Origin: Malachius bipustulatus
Taxonomy: Eukaryota; Arthropoda; Insecta; Coleoptera; Melyridae
Assembly (NCBI GenBank): GCA_910589415.1
Contig: OU342635.1
Location: forward strand, 124,001-188,000
Direction: 5' to 3'
Length of the DNA: 64,000 nt
Every line of letters starts with the position of its first letter. Position 1 is the first letter of the stretch. This document shows, in pieces, positions 23,801 to 35,720 of the stretch. The notes beneath the pieces are model-generated. The model did not search any database and was not told the DNA's origin. It saw only the letters and a program-made list of their open reading frames with translations. A program made the position numbers and the translations under genes.

Positions 23801-25884
23801 CCTTGCGACCTTCTTCAGTTCGTTGTCCGCCAGGTTGGCGACACTGAACCTCGTGTCGGCGGCGGCCACCACCAGATGGAGCAGAACGTCCGCATCTTTG
23901 AATACGCCGTACGCCAAGAATTTCACTATTCCCAGTTTTATCTAAAATTGATGCGAGACAACAATTCTTACTATAAAATAAATCAAACACCCCACTTGTT
24001 TCTAGTTTGACTGATTGATTAGTCAATTAATTAATTTTCTAATAGGATAAAAATTGATAAGATGATAAGATGATAATACAAACAAACCTCTTCCAACTCT
24101 TCAGGTTTCATGGGATTGTTGACCGTGACCCTCTTGAAAGACCACTCGCTCATGCCGGGCGGCACCGGCAGCGACATTGTAGCATTGTTCAACGACTCGA
24201 CGGCATTAGTAGTCTGGGAGGTCAGAGCCCTGAAAGAATTGGACCGTTGATCAGTTGACAGGAAACGCCTAATAAAATGAGCAGCCGTACCCGTACGGGA
24301 GGAGTAGCATGTCCAGAAGTATTCCGAGCAAATGTCTCGAGATCTGCGGTTTCTCGTTCAGCCCGAACAGCGAGGGGACCTTCACGGGGTCCGTCGGCAC
24401 CTTCACCTTGCCCAGCAGCGGGACTATCATCAGCAGCAAACTGTCCAGGTGGGTCTGAGGTTTGTTTTCGAGCGCGCTTAGCACCGTCGGTACCAACTCG
24501 GCTTGTTTCTCGGTCGAGAGTCTCGGGAATCCCAGTTTCAGGTAGATTATCGTGAAATTCTTGAAACGTTTAAGAATTGAGATTAGTTTTGCTGCTCTCT
24601 ATCGTCTGTGTAATTCAGCTGCCAAACGCTCCCGATATATTGTTGAAAATCAAATTTTAAAAAATTGGCAAGTACAGTCAAAGCTCGATAATACGGCTCT
24701 GCGGCAGTCCGGCACTGCCAGTAATCCGGCGTTTTTTTCCCTTCATCATAAAAATACTAGCTACTCTATAATCCGGCAGGAGCGGTGCGCGACTATGCTA
24801 TAATCCGGCATACACGGCTTCTTCAGCATTTCATCAGTTTTCTCTGCTAGATAAATACGCATTTTAGCACAAGTCACTTAGGTGTGTAGGTGTGTGCGTT
24901 GTATAAATAAAATAACCAACAATGTCAGCAAATAATAAACGAAAACACAAAACATTAACGTTAGCTGCAAAAGTCGAGATCCTCAAACGAGTATTTAATC
25001 CTCAAATATAAGTATTTATTTACATACATTCGAATTTGGTTCTTTTTCATTAGACGTTCCAGTAGACCGGCGTTTCCAGTAATCCGGCAGTTAGCTACAA
25101 AGGTAACCGCCGGATTATCGAAAGTCTACTGTACCTACAATGCCATTACAGTTGTTTTTAAATTAGAATTGGCCGTGATTTGTGTTGTTTTTCTTAAAAT
25201 TGAATACCCTGTACAGTCTATATGAGCTAAGAAAGTCGAAAGTACAAATTAATTATTAGGCAGCACAGCATACTCGAAACATAATAACATCGGTCGCATT
25301 TTTGTTTTGAAAAACATATTATAATACTAATAATTTAAAAACGGCAAAGAGGAATAATTCAAATAACTCTCCCCAACCTAATGAAATAGGAGGGTTATTT
25401 GTCAAGACCAGACTGCAGAGCAGTCTTATTCGAGCAGCAGTTTAACCCCACCCGGGTCGTTTTGCTTACAATGACAAACGTCGTAGCTTCCGGGTCCTGG
25501 TACTGGGTGAGTAGGGCTTCGACGGGTAACTGCACCAAAGGGCGGGACTTGAGGCGTTTGTTGACGTGAATCAACAGCTCCATTACCTTTTAATGAGCGA
25601 TATTATTATTATTAAATTGGTTGGTTAAAAGAAAAAAAAGTCATAGTGTGAGGTTATTTGTACCTTTTTACGGACACCTTCTTGCGGTGAGGACAGTTTG
25701 AGTAGAACGGGGGGTAGGAATTTGCAAAGGACATTCTGCAGTTGCTCGTCTGTCTCGGCGGTGCCCAGACGAAGGAAAACTCTTTCCAGCAGCACTGAAA
25801 ATTGTCATCCGTTAAATGAAAAATTTTACGTTCAGAAACGAAGAATACCATTTTCTTACTTAATTCGTCCGCTGCTGCTGTCAT
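8849..25884 (-). CDS. ECM29: Proteasome adaptor and scaffold protein ECM29 (ECPAS), complete
   Basis: Twenty-one exons, in order: 25860-25884, 25664-25794, 25470-25586, 24291-24559, 24088-24229, 23802-23941, 23438-23710, 22932-23372, 22641-22872, 17824-18013, 17384-17761, 16039-16680, 15805-15979, 15217-15748, 15037-15158, 14738-14960, 14338-14653, 13960-14249, 13726-13889, 9138-9673, 8849-9060. They sum to 5550 nt (1849 aa), close to animal ECM29, with every junction in frame. Diagnostic stretches: [101 protein letters not shown] and LAGRTWNGK. The protein is a string of HEAT-like repeats that holds 19S to 20S proteasome, acts as a quality-control checkpoint and links proteasomes to vesicles and motors. 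Exon DNA is GC-rich, introns AT-rich and loaded with transposons. It converges on DDX41. Confidence 0.95.
9815..10213. repeat. Heat-shock-element-like repeat array, part 1 (ECM29 intron 19)
   Basis: A degenerate array built on TGTTCTAGAA. It consists of alternating nTTCn and nGAAn pentamers in 5-bp register. The best run is 9923-9945 (TTCTAGAATGTTCTAGAAAG continuing to TTC), five contiguous inverted units. This is the binding consensus of heat-shock factor (three or more nGAAn). The array is interrupted at 10214 by LINE sequences and resumes at 12880. Confidence 0.8.
10214..10395. mobile_element. Two LINE 3' tails joined back to back
   Basis: The left part is an antisense tail: (TTTA)n, then ACCAGGTGTATACATTTCAT and GTAAGTGTACATAAA, the reverse of the 3' end at 18944-18998. 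The right part is a sense tail: TATGGGGTCTCCCCGTTG then (AAAT)n. The sense tail runs directly into the 5'-truncated reverse transcriptase that follows, so at least three insertion events are stacked here. Confidence 0.5.
10399..11443 (+). pseudogene. Reverse transcriptase fragment, jockey/CR1 type
   Basis: Motifs in order: [13 protein letters not shown] (first catalytic Asp), [28 protein letters not shown] (catalytic YADD), then [17 protein letters not shown] of the palm/thumb, and [12 protein letters not shown] in the C-terminal part. The frame is broken at an A-run near 10707-10717 and again near 10775. The endonuclease and ORF1 are absent. Stop at about 11441. Fragment 18170-18740 is a relative. 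Confidence 0.85.
11622..12813. mobile_element. 1.19-kb foldback element
   Basis: Two ~585-bp arms (11622-12204 and 12227-12813) are near-perfect inverted copies around a 22-base loop. Termini are CAGGGTGTCCCATAATATG and its complement. TATA is duplicated on both sides (11618-11621 and 12814-12817). No coding frame is present. Transcription through it in either direction, including ECM29 pre-mRNA, would give an RNA hairpin of more than 500 bp. Confidence 0.9.
12880..13500. repeat. Heat-shock-element-like repeat array, part 2
   Basis: This continues the 9815-10213 array on the far side of the LINE. Perfect five-unit runs occur at 13045-13067 (TTCTAGAATGTTCGTGAATG continuing to TTC) and 13294-13316 (GAATGTTCAAGAATGTTCTG continuing to GAA), with many three-unit runs between. 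Unit sequence decays towards 13500. From 13501 to 13725 nothing is recognised. Confidence 0.8.
16789..17261 (+). mobile_element. Solo LTR, copy A (ECM29 intron 11)
   Basis: The 473-bp element starts TATAACGAGACC and ends TTGTAACA, with GTAT duplicated at 16785-16788 and 17262-17265. Internal LTR signals are a TATA box (GGATATAAAGG at about 16981) and AATAAA near 17202. A second member at 42752-43294 shares the ends, the AAAGAATAGACAAGT block and the TATTATTGTGAGAC-type 3' region. A 4-bp duplication fits a Gypsy-like retrotransposon. No internal region remains, so it is a solo LTR. Confidence 0.7.
18170..18998 (+). pseudogene. LINE C-terminal fragment with (AAAT)n tail (ECM29 intron 9)
   Basis: Translation gives [17 protein letters not shown], then [13 protein letters not shown] (compare [12 protein letters not shown] at about 11055), then, after stops near 18488, a C-terminal block ([16 protein letters not shown]). 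It ends with TTATGTACACTTACATGAAA, ACACCTGGT and (AAAT)n at 18997. It is a strongly 5'-truncated non-LTR insertion, antisense to ECM29. Confidence 0.7.
19303..19368 (+). repeat. 66-bp inverted repeat, left copy
   Basis: TATCGTGTGAGCAAATGAAA to TCATGTCTTAGATTG. The reverse complement occurs at 22517-22582 with about two mismatches in 66. The intervening 3.1 kb contains three short minus-strand open frames (19417-19617, 19687-19872, 19887-20102) with no recognisable motif, an AT microsatellite at 20519-20572 and the 650-bp tandem repeats. These may be the ends of one 3.28-kb element, but no target duplication is visible. Confidence 0.65.
20595..22010. repeat. ~650-bp tandem repeat, about 2.2 copies
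   Basis: Unit 1 (about 20597-21245) and unit 2 (about 21250-21885) align along their length. Shared landmarks: AAACGCTCCTGTAGCTT, TTACTTCTACAGG(G/A)TGTCC, ATGGCGGCC, AATAAGCCAG(T/A)GGCGTGG and TAGTAGACAACTATACTAAT in various spellings. A partial third unit (about 21895-22010) keeps the GCCAGTGGCGGGCATAGGAA block. Non-coding, in ECM29 intron 9. Confidence 0.7.
22517..22582 (-). repeat. 66-bp inverted repeat, right copy
   Basis: Reverse complement of 19303-19368, ending 58 bases before the end of ECM29 exon 9 at 22641. The near identity suggests a recent event or gene conversion. Confidence 0.65.
24675..25131 (+). mobile_element. pogo/Tigger-type deletion derivative (ECM29 intron 3)
   Basis: Terminal repeats CAGTCAAAGCTCGATAATAC and (reverse complement) CAGTAGACTTTCGATAATCC, flanked by TA (24673-24674 and 25132-25133). 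Further CCGGCA-type repeats lie under both ends. A 29-codon frame at 24922-25011 begins [20 protein letters not shown] and continues LKRVF. This is the start of a CENP-B/pogo N-terminal helix-turn-helix, cut by a stop at 25009. The rest of the transposase is deleted. Confidence 0.8.
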
Positions 25885-27929
25885 TTTCGCTGATTTCGGT
25901 TACTGCAATCAAAACTATAAGCCAAGAAGTTAATAAAAACAATAACTGGGAATTTCCTCAAATCAAGTCATTATGTATACCTTCTTAACTTACCTACTTA
26001 CCGGTGATCAAACAACTCGTCTTATTTAATTAATACTTTTACAATATTTTCAAAATAGTACCATAACAGTAATCCTATCGCTTCATCTGCTGCTAAATTA
26101 CTTATTGTTACTTTCTTTCATTTCATTTCCGTGTTTCATTTCATTTTAGATTTTCAATAGTCATCATTTTTAGTCTCATCTCATCAACAAAACAAGGCCA
26201 AGGCCAAAGAAAAAGAATCGATCATTACTTTTATTTTAGAAACAAACTGAAATGACGGATGACGTCTTACAGTTGACATTGACATATTGAACAAAAAATG
26301 CAGCCGAAGTACAAAAAAAATTTAAATTTGAATTTTATTGCTGGTACCTATATGCATGGTGTTTTATTATTCTTTGAAAAAACCTTTGTTGAAACAGAGG
26401 CGTAGCATAGCTATATTTAGAAGTATCTACCTATTTTATTATTTTAATAAAATAAAAATTCTAATCTTGAAAAGTACTTAAAAACGATGATTAGGTATAT
26501 TATTAAATATACAATTATTAAATAACATCTACTTTCTACCTTGTCTCCAAAATGTCCGATCTACAGCGACGAGCTTATTGACCTTTCTCCAAGAGTCCAA
26601 GACGACTTGACAGTTGACAGTTTAATTTCAATAATTTTAGTGATTAACGTCGTCAAGAATGGTGTTGGGTTCAACACTTCATGCACCAACATTGATTTCA
26701 ATAAATTATCAAAACAATGTTTTTGTTACAATTTTTTACCATATTAATGAGATTTAAATTTTATTTTACAGCGACTGCTTAATTACCATTTAACTTTAAT
26801 ATGAATTTATTTTCCGCGATTATTAATCGCGCCTACTTAATCTAACTTGATAGAACGATACCAATAGATGAAATACATAATCACGCCATTATAGAGGTAA
26901 ATTCATGATACAATAACATAAAGAGAAGAGATAATATTATATAATACTATAAAGCCCTATGCCTATTGTCGTCAAGCGTTTTGATAGGCACTATGTAAAG
27001 TACAACCTTTTCCTGTGCCCAGAACACGCTTTTTTGATTTTTTGGTTTTCAAATTTAACAAAAATATTTCTAATAATTGGACTTTACACTCACTTATACT
27101 AGTAAAAACGCGTCTGGCTAAAATTATATGCGGTGGTACCTGACTCTGACAACAACATAATCCACTTGCTTTAAAATGTTTTGGAACACACTCTGGTATT
27201 TGCTGTAGTTGTTTTGTCTTGAAAATCATGCTCCCATGCCGTTAATAACACTGGATCACTCGAAAAACTCGATCACTGAAACATCACATTGTCGGTGTAT
27301 ATTTGGCTCTGTAGTTATCGTTATTACAATAATAATTGTACACAGCACATTGCAATATTAAACAGTTGTTGTATTCAATAATAAGACAATAATTATACTA
27401 ATTAAAACACCATAAAACGCCTATCTTCAAAGAAATTCATAGAGACCGAATGGGAAAGTGACAGCTAGAGATCCGGTGACGTCATAAAATGTAAGCGCAA
27501 ATTGTCCTGCGCAATTGTCATATGTTTTAAAGTTTATTGTATCGTGAGGTAAATTCGTTATTTCCTTCAAGTATTTTGAAATTGGTTGTTTTTAAACTGG
27601 GAGTACGGTGTGCATGGACTCCCCAAAGAGCAGAAATACAAATTCACTATTATTCAGAATTAAAATTTTTACATTCAAGCTACGCTACTGGTATTGTTCA
27701 CGATTCAATTCATCAGGCAACCAGTAATACTTTTCACAGCTTATTGAACTGCGCCATCACGACGCCAGCGCCATCAGTGGGTACCAAACTAACACCAACA
27801 CCAAAACCAGCACCAATAATGTGATAGGATAGGATAGGGATAGGATCAGGATCGCGCAGTTGCCGTCGTCGTCGACCGTCGTCTCGTCGCAATAATTCCA
27901 ACCTCATTATTTCTGGGCTCGCCCATTTT
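25885..27929. other. ECM29 upstream region, no gene seen
   Basis: About 2 kb between the ECM29 start codon (minus) and the candidate plus-strand exon near 28 kb, so probably a divergent promoter region. I find no coding exon. A short run of GATAGGATAGG-like repeats lies near 27822-27850. Confidence 0.4.
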
Positions 27930-28101
27930 GTAGCTAAGTAGTTTGACGTGAGTGTCAATTTTTACGCGAGCCTGGGAGGATTAAAATTTAATTTTTACAC
28001 CGCAGTCAATTCAACTTATAATGCAGTGACAGTGTTTGACGGGAGTGCGAGTGTTGGAGACAGTGTTGCAATTTTCGAGGCCCCATACAGTCGAAAAATG
28101 G
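27930..28101 (+). promoter_or_regulatory. Candidate 5' UTR exon ending in ATG-G splice donor
   Basis: A relatively GC-rich stretch after AT-rich DNA ends in an ATG at 28098-28100 directly before a strong donor (ATGG|GTAAGTC, intron from 28102). A first coding exon of four bases is a common arrangement in large insect genes. No core-promoter motif is decisive and no matching second exon was identified, so the assignment is weak. Confidence 0.3.
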
Positions 28102-31100
28102 GTAAGTCAAATGCCGGCTATTTTAGCCTTACCGATTTATTACTTGCACTTTTTCGCGTCGATTAAATTGTTTGTAAAGGTTACATCACAGCGTGCATAA
28201 TAATTAATTAATCCGGAGATAATACCAGTATAGCGAAACTTATCTGGGGAGACTTGCGATTGCGAGCGAGCCGTCTCCATTGTGTCTGATTCTTTTTTGA
28301 TTCCTACTCCCTGCAGTCTGCAGGACTGCTGCGTGCTGCAGGCCAGCCGCCCTTTGTTAGATATATCCTGCGGGAGCCGGATTGTAATTTCCTATCCTGC
28401 CGGAGCTTTAATAAAAGCGAAAAAAATTATAACAGACAGAAAAAACTGGTTTTTGCACTTGCATTCTTTAATAAGAAATGGTAGGTAATTAAGATTACAT
28501 CAATCGATATTTAACTACCTTGATTTTAATGCACCAATTTACCTGCCTGGAGATGGTGTGGTGTACATAATTATTGGTTTCTATTTCCTCATTTCAAATG
28601 CACCCTTATTCTGTATGAGTTTTATTACTACGTCACGTAGCTATACTTATTATTACATACTTTTATTATAGTATTGTATGTACTCGAATTTGTATCTGCA
28701 ATCTCTGATAGGTAATAATATTACAAAATTATAGTATCTACAGAGATTAGGTATATTTTATTTATTAATAAAAAAATAATGAAACTATAATAAAGATTAT
28801 GACAACCATCCATCAACCATTCAATCAACAATCAACCAGCCATGTTTATTATTACTTCTGTTCTGTTCCTTTTCCTTTTTGTGTTTATTATTAACGTCCT
28901 AATTATTCCTGTAAAGCTTTTTTTTTGTTTCAATTTCAATCAATGGTGGTGGTAAACAAATGAATTATGAGAAAAGAAACTGCTACTTAGAATGGGTTGT
29001 ATTGAATGAATTGCAATATAATGTAAATCACAATCTAAGGTTTTTAAATGTTGATGACATTTTGGTTTAAAAATGACATTTGACAAGTAGTAGTCAAATA
29101 GGAAATTGGGAAATATTCTATGATGCAAATTGATTTCAATGATTTCATTGTCAATAAGTTGCTCGAAAATAATTAAAAATTATTATTATAGCGTTGATTG
29201 AAAGAGAAAGATTATTTATTAATGGTAGGTACCTACCTAAGTCATTTTTTGAAAGATCATTTATTTTGAAAACAGTTACCTACAACAGTGATGTCATATT
29301 GGAATATTTTTGACAAGTGATTATTTTGACTTTTATTATAATAGAAAACATTGTGTTTGACTTGAGTGACTTAACTGAAATGTAATTAAAATTATATCAT
29401 TATTACTGTTGACAACATCGTTGCCAAATGTGTCGGGAAATATAAAACAGGATGAAAACAAAATATTAATTCATCTAATCTAAAGAATAAAAAATAAAAA
29501 TAAAGAATGTACTAATTTAAATGTGAGGCTAACAGTTCTAGGTTAGGTTATAGGTTGTATAGTGGTTTCCACTCATTTTTTTTTTTTTACTTTAAGGCAA
29601 GATATTTTGTAATTTTCAACAAGAAACCAAACACTTACTAATCCGCGTGGGGCGAGGCGTAAGGGTTATTATAGCGTGGGATAAGAAAAAAATTCGGAAA
29701 AAAATTAAAACAGAAGAATCAGACTGGAACAGATTTATAGATAACGAACTGGCTAAAGGGCTGCAAGACCAGGCCAGAAGTTGAGAAAAACTTTTTTTTT
29801 CTGCGACGGGCTAAAAGTTTGACCTTTTTTCCCCGTTGACAGGTAGAAAAATGCCTCATTATATGAGCTGCATCTTATCGGGGAAAAAAATGAATTAGCA
29901 GGGAAATAAATGAGTACTTTTTTCCCCGAAATGGCGGCTTAGGTATAGTTACTATTAACACTCAGATATCATTAAATTTATATCAAAACGTAAAGGAAAG
30001 TTACCTTATTATCCAAATGGCAATTATTATTATTAAGGGAATTTTCATAACAATCACTATCCATATTATTAAATTCACTCATTGAGATCTTACAAGAATC
30101 TTTGCAAAACTATCTTAAATTTTAATTAAATTATGACATTTATCGAATTAAATCGTTTCGTTACCAGGAAACGTCGCTTTACTACAAAAGTAGTTTGAAA
30201 ATTCATATTCCACGTAGATCAACGTTCCGACATTATTTTTAGTTATCTAACTACGTTTTTCGACATTCTTACACTGATATTTCTTCTCGCAGAAAAAAAT
30301 TGTAGGTATATTACACACGAGAAAAAAGTGCGATTTTAGCTCTCGATGTGTTTGTCCCCTCCGCTATTTTTTCTCTTGTATAATAAATAACTATGTTTCT
30401 GAAGTTAGAAAAATTCTCGGGAAAAAAACTAGTAAAGATAGTTATTCGCGATAATAGCATGATAGAAATTAGGAATGAAGTGAAATTGTCAACTTTTGAC
30501 ATTTCAATCAGACTTGCACTTTTGTTATAATTGATATTGATGAATTAAAACACTCTTGTTCAATCCAATTCATCAAAAATTGACTTTTATTTCAAAATAA
30601 TTGAAATCTGCAACTGGATTCATCATCGTGACACCTCCACTGCTCCATTGTGGCTAAAATACTGCAACTAAGATGTTGTGTTTCGGAGCAATCGGAGATA
30701 CGTCTGTCTCCGACTCCGACAATAGGCTGACGGGCTGTCAAAAAGGTGACACCATAATTTTTCACAAAATATGTTCATGCTGTCAAAAAACTGTCCCAAA
30801 TGTCAAAACTATCATTGATTGGTGATTGTTTGACTCGACTGTAAATTTTTAACAAATTTCAGTACCTATTCGAAATTTTCAAACATGGAACAGTTGACCC
30901 GACTTGACTTGATATTTTTGCACCTGCCCTAGGATAAGTTCAGTTAATTATTACGCTCCAACCTTTATGACGTACCTATATGACTCCTCGTTATTATTTA
31001 CTTGAAAACTTGAAACCCGGCTCGAAACTGTCAAATAATAAACTATAATAGGCAAAACAATGAATAAATGTCAACAAATTAAAAATTATGACGAATGAGG

Positions 31101-33929
31101 CGCCAAAACATTTGATTGTTACTTTCTGGGACCGAAAATAGACGACCTGATGTAATTTTGTTTGCTGACGTGGCTCGATATTTTCGGAGCTGACCTGGGA
31201 TAAGGTCAGTAAACTGTGGTAACTGGCGATCTAACTTGATGCTTGATCTTTTTTTGTTTAACTCACGTGACACTTTAGTCACTTTACAAGTGACAAGAAT
31301 GACATTATTTGCTAACGTAACCAATCAAAAAATTATCAATATGGAAATTTGGATTTAATTGACAATTAACTGGTGCCGGTGCGTAGTAATTTAGCGATAG
31401 CAGTAGCAGTAAACTCGGAACTCGGATGATTGGAGACACTCACTTTCGCCGGCGTTGAGCGGAAAGGGAGCTTTCGAGTAATTTTTTTTATTGGATATCT
31501 TCTAGAAGGTCACTTTTGATAGTGACAAGACAACAAGCAGCATTACACCAAAAATTATGCGGCGTTGCCAGATCCCCTCTTCAAGTTAAATGGTGACGAT
31601 GACTAAGAACCAAAGTAAAGGGGTTCACAGATCAACAGACGAGGACTGCGGGGGTGGAACGACCAGAACGCGTGAATTTGTGTTCATGCATTTCTCCTCC
31701 AGTCCCGCAGTCCCTCTTTGGTCTACGAACACCTTCATGCAGTTTGCTAATTTAACCAAGTTAGTTAGCTTGAAATCTAATCTAGCAAAGTCTTCTTCTT
31801 ATTATTATTATTTTTTCTTCCAAAACCTTGATTCTACTAAAAAATCGATTCTTGTTTCACTTTTTGGCTGCTTGTTATCTTGTCGTTGTTGTCAAGTCAC
31901 AGGTTGAACTTTCTTTTGCAAAACTATGGATTCTTCTTCTTTTTTTTTTCTTTTTTTGTCTCCCCTCAGAATAGACAGTTATTAGTAAAAGGACATCACA
32001 AATAGAGGAATAACTCTCTATCTAGAAAAGTAAAATTACAATTTTTGCTAGGTTGCATAAAATAAGGATACGACTGTTGACAGTGTTGTCATTTATCGCA
32101 AATCGCAACCTCGACGTCCCACCTCTTGGTCTGTTCAGCTTTATTTATTATTGTTTCCATACCTACCTAGATTGCGAAATTAAAAGTTCTGCGTATTGTG
32201 TCTGGTTGTTATGTCATTTCCTTCGTCTCTTACTCGCTTGTGTAACACGCCTACCGGCTTGTTGGAACCGACAAAGGTAGTAGTGATTCATTGTAGGCTT
32301 TCCTTACTACTTTCAGTAGGACAGGTTCACTATATTCAGTCGAAACTCGAAACCACTTTCTGTTTCTGTTTCTCGCTCAGATTGAAAGTACCGGATTTAT
32401 TTTGCGTGACGTTGCCAATATGGGCGGTTTCATTCTTGAATGTGGGAATATGGTCCCTTCGGAAGAATACTTCCCTTTCCATCATGGACGTTAGTCGATT
32501 GCGTGGAGATTATTTCATTTGTCGGCTTCTTTGTACTTTGGCTGCGGAGTGTCGGTAGAGAGAGAGAGAAAGAGATACCGTGTTATTTCCTGGTTGAAAG
32601 ACCGCGGCGTGTCTTGACTGCCTTGGTGTCTGTCTATTCTAAAAACGAATTGCGTTTTTTTTTTAGCTCCCCTCTCCGCGATCCACGCAATTTTGCGCTT
32701 CGACGGACGTTTCGGTCTGGATAGGAGAAGATCGATCTGCGGTTTCGTGGTTATGAATTTTCGTCTATGACTGTTTTAACAATAATATAAATTTATTAAT
32801 TGACATTAAAAAGGAACCCTCGCGTAAAAAATTCAAATCGGCGACGTGACGCATCATTTGAAAGGTTTTTGCATGGAGATACAAAATTTCGATTTTTTCC
32901 TCACTTTTTCACTTTTGGTGAACGTTCTCCAGTTTAGCAGAAATAAAATGACTCTGAGTGCCACCATCGAGAAGAGCTCGATTTCTGTATATTCTATCTT
33001 AATTGAATTTTTCATTGATTGATTCCATTATTATTGTTGTTGTTGTAGATGGAGATTGGAGATTGATTGAAATATGCAGAAATGTAGTTATTACTTTGAA
33101 AGATTTAGCTCGTTTTGAATTTAGAAATTTAATTTAGAAGTTAGGAGAGTTATTCGGGTACAGCTGTTATTATTTAATTTCCTGGTCGCTTATTATTTCG
33201 CCATTAAGATTAACATTCAATTTCGATCCAATTTAACAGGTAATGATTGCTCTCGCCGCCCCGATGTTGTCGAATTAAAATTACAAAATCTATTATAATA
33301 GTAATAACGGTACCCGCGCTGCTAGAACGTATACAGGTACTTACTATTATAGTAATCGTTACAAGATGGTGAATTCGGTCACTTTTGTGGGCCATTTTCC
33401 TCCACTTCGCTCGCTCACTAATAACGCAGTGTCGTGCAGCCTTTGGAGACGGACCTGGATTTCTTTTTAACGATCCAAAATCGATGGAGCGTGACGACGA
33501 AAATCGTGCCGATTTTCTCTTCTAATGCAGACACGAACGAAGGCATGGGCTGCGGATGGTTCGTCGTGTCGCGGGTCTTCTTTTACACGAGTCACGGGCA
33601 ATTAGTTTGTGTGCGGCAACACAAACACGGAAATTGGGTCTTTAAAAGAATGTAATGCTTAAAGAGTTCCGGTTTTGGTGCATAGTTGGATCGCGATCGA
33701 TTTTATTTATTTGGGCGCATGTTATGAACTTCCGTTTGTTCTCGAAAAATTGACAACTCGCCAAGTGTAGTAAGAACAACCTGCACACTTCTTATTTTAT
33801 ATATATATATATATACCTGCATGAAGTAAATGCTGTAATAAAACTACCCCGACCCCCTAGGAGCTTTTTTTGCTTTGAGGGTAACGGGTAACTGAACTGG
33901 TTTGTTACAGTTTATTGTGGTCTAATTTA
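28102..33929. other. Intron-like AT-rich DNA, no gene identified
   Basis: No recognisable gene. A 41-codon open frame at 29659-29784 (containing SDWNRFIDNELAKGLQDQAR) looks peptide-like but matches nothing I know. A TA microsatellite lies at about 33800-33817. Confidence 0.35.
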
Positions 33930-35720
33930 ATAATACAAAATCAATTCAACTTGTATCGGGTAGGTCTGCCTCTGCTTTCACCCTTCTGGCCTGGTGTCTC
34001 TCTTCATTTCAAAGACCGAACAACTAGAATTTTTGTCCCACATTCATCATTTTATTTTGAAAGGACTATGTCAAAAAAAAAGGACCAATATAGTTACTTG
34101 GGGAATCTTTTGAAGTCATACTCCATTTTATATGAGATTTGTTTTTTCTCCCAATTATTTGAGACTTGTTTCTGTCTCTGTCTGTCTGTCTCTGTCTCTT
34201 TCTTAAAATTCTCCATTTTATTTTCATTTAGTGCTCCTCTTTACTCTTTGATGAGACTTCCTTTGGAGTAGCAACAATACCCCATGTTATGGAACTTGTT
34301 TGTGTCTCCCGAATTTTCTGGAAACTTTTTTGTCTTGCATACTTGTGACTGTGAGACTTACTTCATTCCTCAATTCTATTTGAGACTTATTGCTGTTTAG
34401 ACTTTATTTAGGACTTCTTTCAGTAAGTGCTCTACTTTATTTGAGATTCTTTTTGGAGTAATATTGCTTCATTACTCATCAGTTCTATTTGACACGATTT
34501 GACACTTTCTTTCTTCACTTTTTTGACTTGTTTTTGTCTCCCAATTATTTTGAGAACCTTTTTCGCTTTCTACATTATTTCAGACCGGCTTCTATACTAT
34601 TTGAGACTTTTTTTTTTGTCTCTAACCTCCTTTTTAACTTGTTTTGATTTTTCTTTTTTTTTTAAATTTATTCTATTGCGTACTGTTGCGTACTGTTCTA
34701 TATGCGTTCTGTTTGAGACTTCACTCCATTTTATTTTAGATTTTTATTTTTATTTGAGACTTATTTTAGTGTCACAATAATCCATTTTATTACAAACTTA
34801 TTGTCTCAATGTTTTTTGATACTTTTCTGGTCTTCAATTTTATTTCAGACTTATTTTATTCCTCAGTTCAATTTCAGACTTTTTCTATTATTCAGCTTAG
34901 TTATATTTTAGACTTCTCCACTTCTAGATTTACTCCATTTTTTTGAGACTTACCTACTCATAATGTCTATTGGGGGAGGCTTTTTGTCCCCCACTTTATT
35001 TGAGGCTTCTTTTAGTACTGCTGTTAATTTTAGACTTTTTTTTACAGTTATAATGCTTAATTTCCTCGTTAATTTCATTTCGTGTTGAAGAAGACTTTGT
35101 TTGAGAGACTTGTCTTGTCTCCGCCTTAAAAATTTTTTGGTTGTTCATTTTATTTTTCTTTATAGTTCAGCCTCAGACTTCGTGTTTCTTTATTTGAACT
35201 TCTGTCGGCGTCATAATGCTCACTTTAATATGAGACTTGTTTATGTATTCCACTTTTCTTTTGAGAATTATTTGACTCAATTATGTTTAAGACTTCTTCG
35301 TCCTCGACTTTCTTTATGACTTCTTCTGGTGCTCTTTTTTATTTGATATATTGCCCTTAGACTCATCATAATCCGTTTTATTTTAAACTTTTTTTTGTCT
35401 ACATTTACAATAGAACTATGGTAGACAAAGAAAGGTAAAAAAGGTAAAAAGAACTTCTTGTTCTCCACTTTTCCGCAACTTCTTGTTTATAGATATACTC
35501 CATTTTATTCGAGACTTACCTACTCATGGGGGAGATTCTGGGGGAGGCTTTACTCCATTTTATTTCAGAGAGACTTCTTTTAGTACTCCTGTGACTTCTT
35601 TTAGAGTTACAATGCTCCATTTTATTCCGTGTTGGGGGCAGTTGTTTGAGAGAGTTGTTTTTGTCTCAACTTGCAAAAAAAATGGTTATTAATTTTATTT
35701 GAGACTTATCTTACTCCTGA
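33930..35720. repeat. Degenerate 30-40 bp tandem repeat
   Basis: About 1.8 kb in which CTCCATTTTATTTGAGACTT and variants (TTTGAGACTT, TTTTAGTA, TGTCTC) recur every few dozen bases with strong decay. The strand is pyrimidine-rich on top. The open frames here are by-products of the repeat. Confidence 0.7.

Noticed and set aside
27948..28166. 72-codon frame through the candidate 5' exon
   Set aside because: It starts at GTG, runs across a strong splice donor and has no motif; the donor reading is preferred.
33915..35320. Several 70-118-codon open frames
   Set aside because: They fall entirely inside the pyrimidine-rich degenerate tandem repeat and have no domain, codon bias or splice context.
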